Assembly (NCBI RefSeq): GCF_011492965.1
Contig: NZ_CP045121.1
Location: 1,178,001-1,242,000 of the forward strand
Length of the DNA stretch: 64,000 nucleotides
Reading direction: 5' to 3'
Origin: Rubrobacter marinus
Lineage (GTDB): Bacteria > Actinomycetota > Rubrobacteria > Rubrobacterales > Rubrobacteraceae
Position numbers and translations under genes: made by a program. This document shows positions 9,193 to 16,650 of this stretch, in pieces (position 1 is the stretch's first letter; the number at the start of each line of letters is the position of its first letter). A model generated the notes under the pieces. It did not search any database. It was not told the DNA's origin and saw only the letters and a list, made by a program, of their open reading frames with translations.

Positions 9193-10236
9193 TTGGCGCT
9201 GTTACGGGACGCGTTGAGGAAGGCGGCCTCCGGGGAGGCGCTGGCGGCCGGGGAGGCCGAGCGGGCGCTGGAGGAGATCATGTCGGGCGCGGCGAGCCCC
9301 GAGCTGACGGCGGCCCTCCTGACCGCCCTGAGGGTGCGCGGCGAGTCGGTGGGGGAGATCGTGGGCTTCGCCCGCGCCATGCGCCGCTTCGCCGCGTCGG
9401 TCGAGGCGCCGGAGGGCGTGGTCGACACCTGCGGGACCGGGGGCGACGCGAAGGGCACGATCAACGTCTCCACCGCCGCCGCGTTCGTCGCGCGCGGGGC
9501 GGGCGTCGCCATCGCCAAGCACGGCAACCGGGCCGCGACGAGCCTCGCGGGCTCCGCCGACGTCCTGGAGGCCCTCGGGGCGGAGATAGACCTCGGCCCC
9601 GAAGGGGTCGGGCGCTGCATCCGGGAGGCGGGCGTCGGCTTCATGTTCGCGCGCACCCACCACCCCGCGATGCGCCACGTCGTCCCCGTGCGCGCCGAGC
9701 TCCCGTTCCGCACGATCTTCAACCTCCTCGGCCCCCTGACCAACCCGGCCGGGGCGAAGAGGCAGCTCGTCGGCGTCTTCGGCGCCGCGTACGTCCGGCC
9801 GATGGCCGAGGCCCTGAGCGGGCTCGGCGCCGAGAAGGCGCTCGTCGTCCACGGGAGGGACGGGCTCGACGAGATCACCGTCACCGGCCCGACCCTCGTC
9901 GCCGAGGTCTCCGGGGGCGAGGTCTCCGAGTACGAGGTCTCGCCGGAGAATCTGGGCCTCGGCCGTCACGAGCCGGACGGCCTCCTCGGCGGCGACGCCC
10001 ACACCAACGCCCGCATCCTGCGCGACGTCTTCTCCGGGGAGGAGAACGGCGCCGCCCGCGACGTCGTCCTCGCGAACGCCGGGGCGGCGATCTACGTCGC
10101 AGGCCGGGCCCCTTCGCTGAAGCAGGGGGTTCGCCTCGCGGAGGGCGCGATCTCCTCCGGCGCGGCGACCGAGGCCCTCGACGCCTTCGTCCGCGCCACC
10201 CGCCGCGCCAAAGATCTGGCCGGGGGCGCGGCGTGA
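9193..10236 (+). CDS. trpD: Anthranilate phosphoribosyltransferase
   Basis: This 347-residue enzyme transfers phosphoribose from PRPP to anthranilate, step 2 of tryptophan synthesis. It has the PRPP-binding glycine loop DTCGTGGD (about 78-85), KHGNRA (109-114), NLLGPLTNP and the second metal site around GRDGLDE. Start is TTG 9193, 5 nt after the trpG stop, with AGGGA just upstream. The stop overlaps the trpC start (GTGA). Confidence 0.93.
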   Translation: MALLRDALRKAASGEALAAGEAERALEEIMSGAASPELTAALLTALRVRGESVGEIVGFARAMRRFAASVEAPEGVVDTCGTGGDAKGTINVSTAAAFVARGAGVAIAKHGNRAATSLAGSADVLEALGAEIDLGPEGVGRCIREAGVGFMFARTHHPAMRHVVPVRAELPFRTIFNLLGPLTNPAGAKRQLVGVFGAAYVRPMAEALSGLGAEKALVVHGRDGLDEITVTGPTLVAEVSGGEVSEYEVSPENLGLGRHEPDGLLGGDAHTNARILRDVFSGEENGAARDVVLANAGAAIYVAGRAPSLKQGVRLAEGAISSGAATEALDAFVRATRRAKDLAGGAA

Positions 10237-11003
10237 GCGGCCGTCCCACCGTCCTCGACGACCTCGCCGCGGCGGCGGCGGAGCGCGCCGCGGCGTTGAA
10301 GAAGGCCAGGGACCTCGACGAGCTCTACCAGGAGGCCCTGCTCTACGAGAAGCGCGACTTCGCCGCCGCCCTGAGAGCACCCGGCCTCTCCGTCGTCTCC
10401 GAGATAAAGCGCGCCTCGCCGTCGGTGGGTTTTATCGGGGAGGTGGACCCGGCCGACTGGGCCGCGGGCTACGAGCGGCAGGGCGCCTCCTGCCTCTCCG
10501 TCCTCACGGAGCCCGACCGCTTCAAGGGCTCCCTGCAGGACCTGGACGCCGCGCGGGACCGCGTCGCCATCCCGGTGCTGCGCAAGGACTTCACCGTCGA
10601 CGAGGCGCAGGTCCTCGAAGCCGGGACGCGGGCGGACGCGGTGCTCCTGATCGCGGCGCTCTTCGACGCCGCCTCCCTCGCCCGCTACGTCTCCCTCGCC
10701 GTCGAGGTCGGCCTGACGCCCCTCGTCGAGGTCCACGACGAGGCCGAGGCGGACCTCGCACTCGAGTCCGGCGCCAGCGTGGTAGGCGTCAACAACCGCG
10801 ACCTCCGCGACTTCACCGTGGACCTCGCCACCTTCGAGAGTCTCGCCCCGCGCCTCGCGGGCGCGACCCTCGTCGCCGAGAGCGGCGTCAAAACGCCGGG
10901 GGACGGCCGCCGCCTGCGCGACGCCGGCGCCGACGCGGTGCTCGTCGGCGAGGCCGCCATGCGCGACCCCGCGCTCGTCGCGAAGCTCTCTGCCCTGCCG
11001 TAA
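10233..11003 (+). CDS. trpC: Indole-3-glycerol phosphate synthase
   Basis: This 256-residue TIM-barrel enzyme converts carboxyphenylaminodeoxyribulose phosphate to indoleglycerol phosphate. Recognisable blocks are VVSEIKRASPS (catalytic Lys), LRKDFTVD, VEVHDEAE, VGVNNRDL and VAESGV. Start GTG 10233 overlaps the trpD stop by 2 nt, so translation is coupled. A diverged second copy of its last 30 or so codons occurs at 11969-12064, beyond the inserted MNT/HEPN genes. Confidence 0.93.
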   Translation: MSGRPTVLDDLAAAAAERAAALKKARDLDELYQEALLYEKRDFAAALRAPGLSVVSEIKRASPSVGFIGEVDPADWAAGYERQGASCLSVLTEPDRFKGSLQDLDAARDRVAIPVLRKDFTVDEAQVLEAGTRADAVLLIAALFDAASLARYVSLAVEVGLTPLVEVHDEAEADLALESGASVVGVNNRDLRDFTVDLATFESLAPRLAGATLVAESGVKTPGDGRRLRDAGADAVLVGEAAMRDPALVAKLSALP

Positions 11004-11026
11004 GATCGTCGTACGAAGGAGGAGAC

Positions 11027-11269
11027 TTGACTACGGCCAGGATCGAGTACCACGATGAGGCCTGCGAGCGTTTCGACGACGCCTGGACGCTGTGCTTCCA
11101 ACGCTGCACCTATCACTACGACGACCGTGAGTCTCAGCCGGGCTACCGTTTCATCTGGCGCAGGCCCGACGGCACCCTGCAACCCGCGCGGGGACAGGCC
11201 CGAATACCGGACGCGGGTACCTTAGAACGCTTGACCGAGGCGGCAAGGGCTGAGGGTTGGTACGGGTAA
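11027..11269 (+). CDS. Hypothetical protein in trp-operon insertion
   Basis: This 80-residue polar protein starts at TTG 11027 behind a strong AAGGAGGA sequence, 23 nt after trpC. It has a cysteine pair (WTLCFQRC) and ends EGWYG. There is no membrane segment and I recognise no family. It shares the somewhat lower GC content of the following two genes and is probably part of the same inserted cassette. Confidence 0.6.
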   Translation: MTTARIEYHDEACERFDDAWTLCFQRCTYHYDDRESQPGYRFIWRRPDGTLQPARGQARIPDAGTLERLTEAARAEGWYG

Positions 11270-11300
11270 TACGTTCGAGCAGCATCGGGAAAGGAAGAAC

Positions 11301-11615
11301 ATGAATCGGGTCCCCGTGGAACACAAGCGGCGCGAGATCGAAGCGCTGTGCGAGCGGCACGGGGTCGAGCGTCTGGCGTTGTTCGGCTCCGCGCTACGGA
11401 GTGACTTCGACCCGGAGAAGAGCGACCTGGACTTCTCTGTGGAGCTCCGCCCGATGAGCCCGGAAAAGCATGCCGCAGCCTACTTCGGGCTTCTGGAGGA
11501 CCTCGAGAAGCTGTTCGAGCGGCGCGTGGATCTGGTAGAGATCGGGGCGGTGCGCAACCCTTACTTGCGACGCAGCATCGAGGGCGAGCAAGAGATCGTC
11601 TATGCCGCGGCGTAG
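11301..11615 (+). CDS. MNT-type nucleotidyltransferase antitoxin
   Basis: This 104-residue minimal nucleotidyltransferase carries the defining motif FGSALRSDF followed by SDLDF (Gly29-Ser30 and Asp42/Asp44), which binds ATP and metal. Such proteins neutralise a HEPN RNase, in studied cases by AMPylating it. ATG 11301 follows AGGAAG. The gene overlaps the HEPN gene by 14 nt, the usual toxin-antitoxin arrangement. The pair sits inside the trp operon. Confidence 0.88.
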   Translation: MNRVPVEHKRREIEALCERHGVERLALFGSALRSDFDPEKSDLDFSVELRPMSPEKHAAAYFGLLEDLEKLFERRVDLVEIGAVRNPYLRRSIEGEQEIVYAAA

Positions 11616-11949
11616 CAAGGAGGCTTACCTGTGGGACATCGCGGACTCGTGTCGGGCTGTCCTGGAGTTCGTGGGGGGCCGCGAACTCTCCGACTACCGC
11701 CAAGACCGTATGCTGCGGCGGGCGGTGGAACGCGAGCTATCCATAGTGGGCGAGGCCGTGAGCCAGGGTACGAGATACTTCCCCGAGCTCGAGGAACGAA
11801 TCGGCCCCGTTCGTCAAATCGTGGCGTTCCGCAACCGCATCATTCATGGTTACGCCGACGTGGACTCCGACATCGTCTGGGCGGTAGTTCATGCCGAGGT
11901 TCCTCGGCTGCTCGAAAAGTGTGAGTCGTTCCTGAGAGACGAGTCTTAG
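11602..11949 (+). CDS. HEPN domain toxin (DUF86/HepT-like RNase)
   Basis: This 115-residue helical protein has the HEPN active-site motif R-x4-H in FRNRIIHGY (Arg77, His82), where the H-x-Y next to it is the residue group modified by the antitoxin in known HepT/MntA systems (H82-G-Y84). It begins at ATG 11602 inside the antitoxin gene. It is predicted to cut RNA when free of its partner. With the nucleotidyltransferase it forms a type VII-like toxin-antitoxin module placed between trpC and trpF. Confidence 0.88.
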   Translation: MPRRSKEAYLWDIADSCRAVLEFVGGRELSDYRQDRMLRRAVERELSIVGEAVSQGTRYFPELEERIGPVRQIVAFRNRIIHGYADVDSDIVWAVVHAEVPRLLEKCESFLRDES

Positions 11950-11968
11950 CTTTGCGCGAAAGGTCGAG

Positions 11969-12064
11969 CGTCGACCGCACGGCATCGGAGCGGACGCGGT
12001 CCTCGCCGGGGAGGCCGCCATGCGCGACCCCAAGCTTGTCGTGAAACTCCCCGCTCCACCGTAG
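11969..12064 (+). pseudogene. Diverged second copy of the trpC 3' end
   Basis: Read from 11981, the frame gives GIGADAVLAGEAAMRDP and then KLVVKLPAPP, ending at TAG 12062. The genuine trpC end reads AGADAVLVGEAAMRDP and then ALVAKLSALP. The two copies align over some 28 codons with many third-position differences, and similarity continues a little past the stop (TCGTACG in both). No start codon belongs to this piece. It marks the right edge of the MNT/HEPN insertion and is best explained as the displaced original trpC end. Confidence 0.8.
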
Positions 12065-12111
12065 GTTCGTACGGTAGAACTTTCCTCTGCGTTCGCGCAT
12101 CGGGGGCCGGG

Positions 12112-12140
12112 TTCGACGCGCCGGGCGCAGGGAGTACAAT
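12112..12140 (+). promoter_or_regulatory. Promoter in front of trpF
   Basis: TTCGAC (12112-12117) and TACAAT (12135-12140) are 17 nt apart. The ATG lies 9 nt after the -10 box without a Shine-Dalgarno, so a near-leaderless transcript is likely. This would restore expression of trpFBA and accDA downstream of the inserted cassette. Confidence 0.5.
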
Positions 12141-12149
12141 CTCATACCT

Positions 12150-12764
12150 ATGGTCAAGGTAAAGGTGTGCGGCATAACGAACGTGGGAGATGCCCGGGCG
12201 GCGGTGGAGTTCGGCGCCGACGCGCTCGGCTTCGTCTTCGCTGAGAGCCCGCGGCGGGTCGGCGTGGAGGAGGCGCGGGAGGTCGCGGGGGCGGTGCCCG
12301 AGGGCGTCTTGAAGGTCGGGGTGTTCGTGAACGAAGAGCCGGGGGAGGTGCTCCGGGTCGCGACGGCCCTCGGGCTCGATTACGCGCAGCTTCACGGGGA
12401 CGAGGGGCCGGAGACCGTAACCGAATTGAGGGACCGGGGCGTCAAAGTGATCAAGGCGCTCAGGGTGCGCGACGAGGGTTCGCTCGCGGCGCTGGAGAGG
12501 TACGACGCGGACCTTCTCTTGCTGGACGCCTACAGCGAGAAGGCGCGCGGGGGGACGGGCGAGAGGTTCGACTGGGGGCTGGCGAAATCGCTGAGGGGGC
12601 GTGGTAACATCCTCGTCTCCGGAGGGTTGGCGCCGGAGAACGTGCGCGAGGCGATCCGGCTCTTCGAGCCGTACGGGGTGGACGCTTCCAGCTCCCTGGA
12701 GAGCGTGCCCGGCATCAAGGACAGGGAGCGGGTCCGGAGGTTCATCTTTGCAGCAAGAAACTGA
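12150..12764 (+). CDS. trpF: Phosphoribosylanthranilate isomerase
   Basis: This 204-residue TIM-barrel isomerase catalyses step 3 of tryptophan synthesis. It has KVCGITN (catalytic Cys at residue 6), the [12 protein letters not shown] block, VFVNEEP, QLHGDE and the phosphate-binding [11 protein letters not shown], then GVDASSSLE near the end. The ATG at 12150 gives the conserved N-terminus. Its 3' end overlaps trpB by 17 nt. Confidence 0.92.
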   Translation: MVKVKVCGITNVGDARAAVEFGADALGFVFAESPRRVGVEEAREVAGAVPEGVLKVGVFVNEEPGEVLRVATALGLDYAQLHGDEGPETVTELRDRGVKVIKALRVRDEGSLAALERYDADLLLLDAYSEKARGGTGERFDWGLAKSLRGRGNILVSGGLAPENVREAIRLFEPYGVDASSSLESVPGIKDRERVRRFIFAARN

Positions 12765-13974
12765 CAAGACCGACCACTACTTCGGCTCCTTCGGCGGGCG
12801 CTACGTGCCCGAGACCCTCATTCACGCCCTGGAGGAGCTGGAAGAGGCCTACGAGCGGTACAAGGGCGACGGGGAGTTCGTGGCCGAGCTCGAGGGTCTC
12901 AGCAAGGACTTCGTAGGAAGGGCGACGCCGTTCATGTTCGCCGAGCGGCTCACCCGCAAGTGGGGCGGGGCGAACGTGTGGTTCAAGCGCGAGGACCTCG
13001 CGCACACGGGGGCGCACAAGATCAACAACGCCCTCGGCCAGATCCTGCTGGCCGACCGCATGGGCAAGGGGCGCATCATCGCCGAGACCGGGGCGGGCCA
13101 GCACGGGGTCGCGACCGCGACCGTCGCCGCGCTCTACGGCAAGGAGTGCGTCGTGTACATGGGCGAGGAGGACACCCGCCGCCAGGCCCCGAACGTCTTG
13201 AGGATGAAGCTTCTCGGCGCCGAGGTCGTGCCCGTGACGAGCGGCTCGGGGACGCTAAAGGCCGCGCTCAACGAGGCGATACGAGACTGGGTCACGAACG
13301 TCGAGGACACGCACTACATTATCGGGACGGTGGCCGGACCGGCGCCGTACCCGAGGATCGTCCGGGATCTTCAGGCCGTGATCGGGCGGGAGACCGAGGC
13401 GCAGGCCCACGAGCGTCTCGGCGGCGACCCGGACGCGATCGTCGCGTGCGTCGGCGGCGGCTCGAACGCCATCGGCATCTTCCACCCGTTCGTAGGGCGC
13501 GAAGGGGTCCGTCTGGTAGGCGTCGAGGCGGCGGGCCGCGGGCTGGAGACGGGGGAGCACGGGGCGTCGCTGACCGGCGGGGCGCCGGGGGTGTTGCACG
13601 GCTCCTTGAGCTACGTGCTTCAGACCGAGGACGGCCAGATCCGGGAGGCCCACTCCATCTCCGCCGGCCTCGACTACCCCTCCGTCGGCCCCGAGCACGC
13701 CTACCTCAAGGACGAGGGCCTCGTCGAGTACGTGAGCGTCACGGACGAGGACGCCCTGGAGGCGTTCGTCGAGTGCTCGCGCCTGGAAGGCATCATCCCT
13801 GCGCTGGAGACGGCGCACGCCATCTCCTACGCCGAAGGGCTCGCCAGGGAGCTCGGGCCCGGAAAGAACATGGTGATCAACATGTCCGGGCGCGGGGACA
13901 AGGACATCGGGGTCGTGGCCGAGCACCTCGGCATCGACGCCAGGGAGGCGGAAGAAGCTTCGGGTGACGAGTAG
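12748..13974 (+). CDS. trpB: Tryptophan synthase beta subunit
   Basis: This 408-residue PLP enzyme joins indole and serine. The PLP lysine is Lys91 in HTGAHKINN. The glycine-rich phosphate loop is [10 protein letters not shown] and the C-terminal block is NMSGRGDKD. The start is TTG 12748 with GGAGG 6 nt before it, inside the trpF 3' end, and matches the usual short N-terminus before [13 protein letters not shown]. The stop overlaps the trpA start region. Confidence 0.93.
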   Translation: MQQETDKTDHYFGSFGGRYVPETLIHALEELEEAYERYKGDGEFVAELEGLSKDFVGRATPFMFAERLTRKWGGANVWFKREDLAHTGAHKINNALGQILLADRMGKGRIIAETGAGQHGVATATVAALYGKECVVYMGEEDTRRQAPNVLRMKLLGAEVVPVTSGSGTLKAALNEAIRDWVTNVEDTHYIIGTVAGPAPYPRIVRDLQAVIGRETEAQAHERLGGDPDAIVACVGGGSNAIGIFHPFVGREGVRLVGVEAAGRGLETGEHGASLTGGAPGVLHGSLSYVLQTEDGQIREAHSISAGLDYPSVGPEHAYLKDEGLVEYVSVTDEDALEAFVECSRLEGIIPALETAHAISYAEGLARELGPGKNMVINMSGRGDKDIGVVAEHLGIDAREAEEASGDE

Positions 13975-14789
13975 CGGCCAGAGAGAGGGCCGGATCGCTT
14001 CTCCCGCGGAGGGGCTGCGCGCGGCGTTCGCGGAGGGGCGGCCCGCGCTCATCCCGTACCTGACGGCGGGCTACCCGACGCTGGAGGGGGCCTACGAGGT
14101 GGGGGAGACGTACCTCGAGGCCGGCGCGGACGTCGTGGAGATAGGGGTGCCGTTCTCGGACCCGCTCGCCGACGGGCCCACGATCCAGAACACCGCGAAC
14201 CGGGCCCTGCAGAACGGCGCGGACCTCCGGTACTGCTTCGAGCTCGCGAGCCGGTTCTCCGGGCGCGCCCCCGTCGTGCTGCTCGTCTACTACAACAACA
14301 TCTTCGCGCGCGGCGCCGAGGGGTTCCTCCGCGAGGCGGCCGAGGCCGGGGTGTCGGGGCTCGTGATCCCGGACCTCCCCATCGGGGAGGCGAAGGCGTT
14401 CCGGGAGATGGCGGGGGCCCGGGACGTGGCGATCTGCCCGCTCGTAGCACCCACGACTACGGAGGCGCGCCTCGACAAGGTGGCGGAGGCCGCCTCGGGC
14501 TTCGTGTACTGCGTCTCGGTGGCCGGGGTCACGGGGCGAGGGAGAGCCTGCCGCCGGGGCCGTGGACCTCCTGAGGAGGGTCCGGGCGAAGGTCTCCGTG
14601 CCGGTGGCGCTGGGCTTCGGCATCTCGACGCCGGAGGCCGCGCTTCAGGCGGCGGGGGCAGGGGCGCAGGGCGTGATCGTGGGCAGCAAGCTCATGCAGA
14701 TCGTCCACGACGGCGGGCCCGAGGCGGCGGGCGCCTGGCTGCGGGAGCTCAGGGCGGCGCTGGACGGCGGAACCGGAACGGAGGGGTAG
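13964..14789 (+). CDS. trpA: Tryptophan synthase alpha subunit (two apparent frameshifts)
   Basis: From GTG 13964 the frame gives the normal alpha-subunit sequence: [10 protein letters not shown], Glu in [29 protein letters not shown] and VSVAGVTG. After that it shifts. Adding one G in the run 14533-14536 and one in 14556-14559 restores [13 protein letters not shown] and joins it to [16 protein letters not shown], ending at TAG 14787. Length plus two bases is 276 codons, standard for TrpA. The enzyme cleaves indoleglycerol phosphate to indole for TrpB. Sequencing deletion is the likeliest cause, because neighbours are intact. Confidence 0.85.
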
Positions 14790-14791
14790 AG

Positions 14792-15652
14792 ATCAGGGCC
14801 TGGCTCAGCAAGCGGCGGGAGTACTCGAGGTCCGGCGGGAAGGGCCCGCAGGTGCCCGACACCGAGAGCGGCCTCGCCTCGACCGACGGCGTCTTTACCA
14901 AGTGCGAGTCGTGCGGGGAGCCGATCTACGAGAAGGACCTCGCGAACCGCTTCAACGTCTGCCCGCACTGCGAGTTCCACTACCCCCTCTCGGCCCCCGA
15001 CCGCGTCCGGCTGCTCTCCGACGCGGGCACCTTCGAGGGTCGGGACGCGGGGATGCTCGCCGGCGACCCGATGGGCTTCGAGGGCTACGGGGAGAGGCTC
15101 GCCGCGGCGCGCGAGAAGACCGGCCTCGACGACGCCGTCCTCAGCGGCACGGCGAGGATAGGCGGGCACGCGGTCGCGATCGCGGCGATGGACTTCCGGT
15201 TCATCGGGGGCTCGATGGGGAGCGTGGTGGGGGAGAAGATCTCGCGCACCATGGAGCTCGCCTACGACGAGGGGCTCCCGCTCGTCGTCGTCTCCTCCTC
15301 GGGCGGGGCCAGAATGTTCGAGGGCGTCTACTCTCTCATGCAGATGGCGAAGACCAGCGTCGCCCTCAGCCGCTACATGACCGGCTCCATGCCCTACGTC
15401 TCCATCCTCGCCGACCCGACCTTCGGCGGGGTGACCGCCTCGTTCGCCACCGCCGCCGACGTCGTGATCGCCGAGCCCAAGGCCAGGATCGGCTTCGCCG
15501 GGGCGCGGGTCATCGAGAGCACGACGAAGGAGCGGCTGCCGGAGGGCTTTCAGACGGCGGAGTTCCAGAAGGAGCACGGGCTCGTCGACCGGATAGTCCA
15601 CCGTCTCGCGCTCAAGAACGACCTCGAGCGCTTCCTGGGGCTGCTCTCGTGA
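14792..15652 (+). CDS. accD: Acetyl-CoA carboxylase carboxyltransferase subunit beta
   Basis: The protein has the N-terminal C4 zinc finger CESCGEPIYEKD with NVCPHCEFHYP, and then the crotonase-like carboxyltransferase fold with SSSGGARMFEG, GSMPYVSILADPTFGG and GFAGARVIE. It transfers the carboxyl group from carboxybiotin to acetyl-CoA with AccA. The start is unclear: the in-frame codons just after the trpA stop are GTA, GAG and ATC, and the sequence IRAWLSKR beginning at ATC 14792 matches a typical AccD start. Either ATC is used or a base is wrong here. The stop overlaps accA. Confidence 0.88.
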   Translation: MRAWLSKRREYSRSGGKGPQVPDTESGLASTDGVFTKCESCGEPIYEKDLANRFNVCPHCEFHYPLSAPDRVRLLSDAGTFEGRDAGMLAGDPMGFEGYGERLAAAREKTGLDDAVLSGTARIGGHAVAIAAMDFRFIGGSMGSVVGEKISRTMELAYDEGLPLVVVSSSGGARMFEGVYSLMQMAKTSVALSRYMTGSMPYVSILADPTFGGVTASFATAADVVIAEPKARIGFAGARVIESTTKERLPEGFQTAEFQKEHGLVDRIVHRLALKNDLERFLGLLS

Positions 15653-16647
15653 TCCTGGAGTTCGAGAAGCCGATCAAGGACCTGGAGGCCCGGATCTCCG
15701 GCCTGCACCGCCTCGCGGGCTCGAACGAGGGGCTGCAGGAGGAGATCTCGCGCCTCGAAGCCGCCCTCGAAGCGGCCAAGAGGCGCATCTACACGAACCT
15801 GACCCCCTACCAGCGGGTCCAGGTCGCCCGCCACCCCGAGCGCCCGGGCTTCCGCGACTACCGCGACGCCATAGCCTCGGACTTCTACGAGCTCTCAGGC
15901 GACCGGCTCGGGGCGGACGACCCGGCGGTGCGCGGCGGGCTCGCCCGTGTGGGCGGCCAACCCGTGGTCCTGCTCGGCCACGACAAGGGCGACGACGTGA
16001 AGACGCGCGTGGCGAGCAACTTCGGGATGGCCCACCCCGAGGGCTACCGCAAAGCCGGGCGCCTCTACGCCCTCGCCGAGCGCCTGCGCGTCCCCATCGT
16101 CGCGCTCGTGGACACGCCGGGAGCCTTCGCCGGGCGCCGGGCCGAGGAACACGGGCAGGCCTGGGCGATCTCCGCCGACCTCATGGAGCTCGCCCGGGTC
16201 CCCGTGCCGGTCGTCGCCGTGGTGATAGGCGAGGGCGGCTCGGGCGGGGCGCTCGCGATGTGCCTCGCCGACCACGTGGCGATGCTCGAGAACTCCTACC
16301 TCTCGGTCATAGCGCCCGAGGCCTGCGCCTCCATCATCTTCCGCGACGCCAAGCGCGCCGCCGAGGCCGCCGAGGCGATGAAGATCACGGCGGGAGACCT
16401 CCTCGCCCACGGGATCGTCGACGAGGTCCTCCCCGAACCCCTCGGCGGCGCCCACAACGAGCCCGAGGCCGCGACCTCCGCCGTTGACCGCGCCGTCTCG
16501 GCCGCCCTGGAGAGGTTCTCCCACGTCGAGCCCGAGACGATAGTGAAGGCCCGCTACGAGCGCTACCGGAGGATCGGGGCGCACCTCTCGGCGGGCGAGG
16601 TCGGGGGCGCCCCCGCCGAGCGTTCGCTGGAGGGCGTCGGGGAGTAG
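15649..16647 (+). CDS. accA: Acetyl-CoA carboxylase carboxyltransferase subunit alpha
   Basis: This 332-residue subunit begins at GTG 15649, overlapping the accD stop (GTGA). It shows the family N-terminus LEFEKPIKDLEARI, a coiled helical region to about residue 60, ARHPERPGFRDY, then the oxyanion-hole region GEGGSGGAL and SVIAPEACASIIFRD. It forms the heterotetrameric carboxyltransferase with AccD for the first step of fatty-acid synthesis. It ends the trp-acc operon and runs convergently into the GGDEF/EAL gene. Confidence 0.93.
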   Translation: MILEFEKPIKDLEARISGLHRLAGSNEGLQEEISRLEAALEAAKRRIYTNLTPYQRVQVARHPERPGFRDYRDAIASDFYELSGDRLGADDPAVRGGLARVGGQPVVLLGHDKGDDVKTRVASNFGMAHPEGYRKAGRLYALAERLRVPIVALVDTPGAFAGRRAEEHGQAWAISADLMELARVPVPVVAVVIGEGGSGGALAMCLADHVAMLENSYLSVIAPEACASIIFRDAKRAAEAAEAMKITAGDLLAHGIVDEVLPEPLGGAHNEPEAATSAVDRAVSAALERFSHVEPETIVKARYERYRRIGAHLSAGEVGGAPAERSLEGVGE

Positions 16648-16650
16648 GGA

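Noticed and set aside
11604..11949. HEPN gene as the frame 11631-11924 (97 codons)
   Set aside because: That frame lacks family motifs, while the 11602 frame has the R-x4-H active site and overlaps the antitoxin normally.
13964..14789. Programmed frameshifting in trpA
   Set aside because: Two shifts in the same direction at ordinary G-runs are needed, no slippery site or stimulator is evident, and the same defect occurs in many unrelated genes here.
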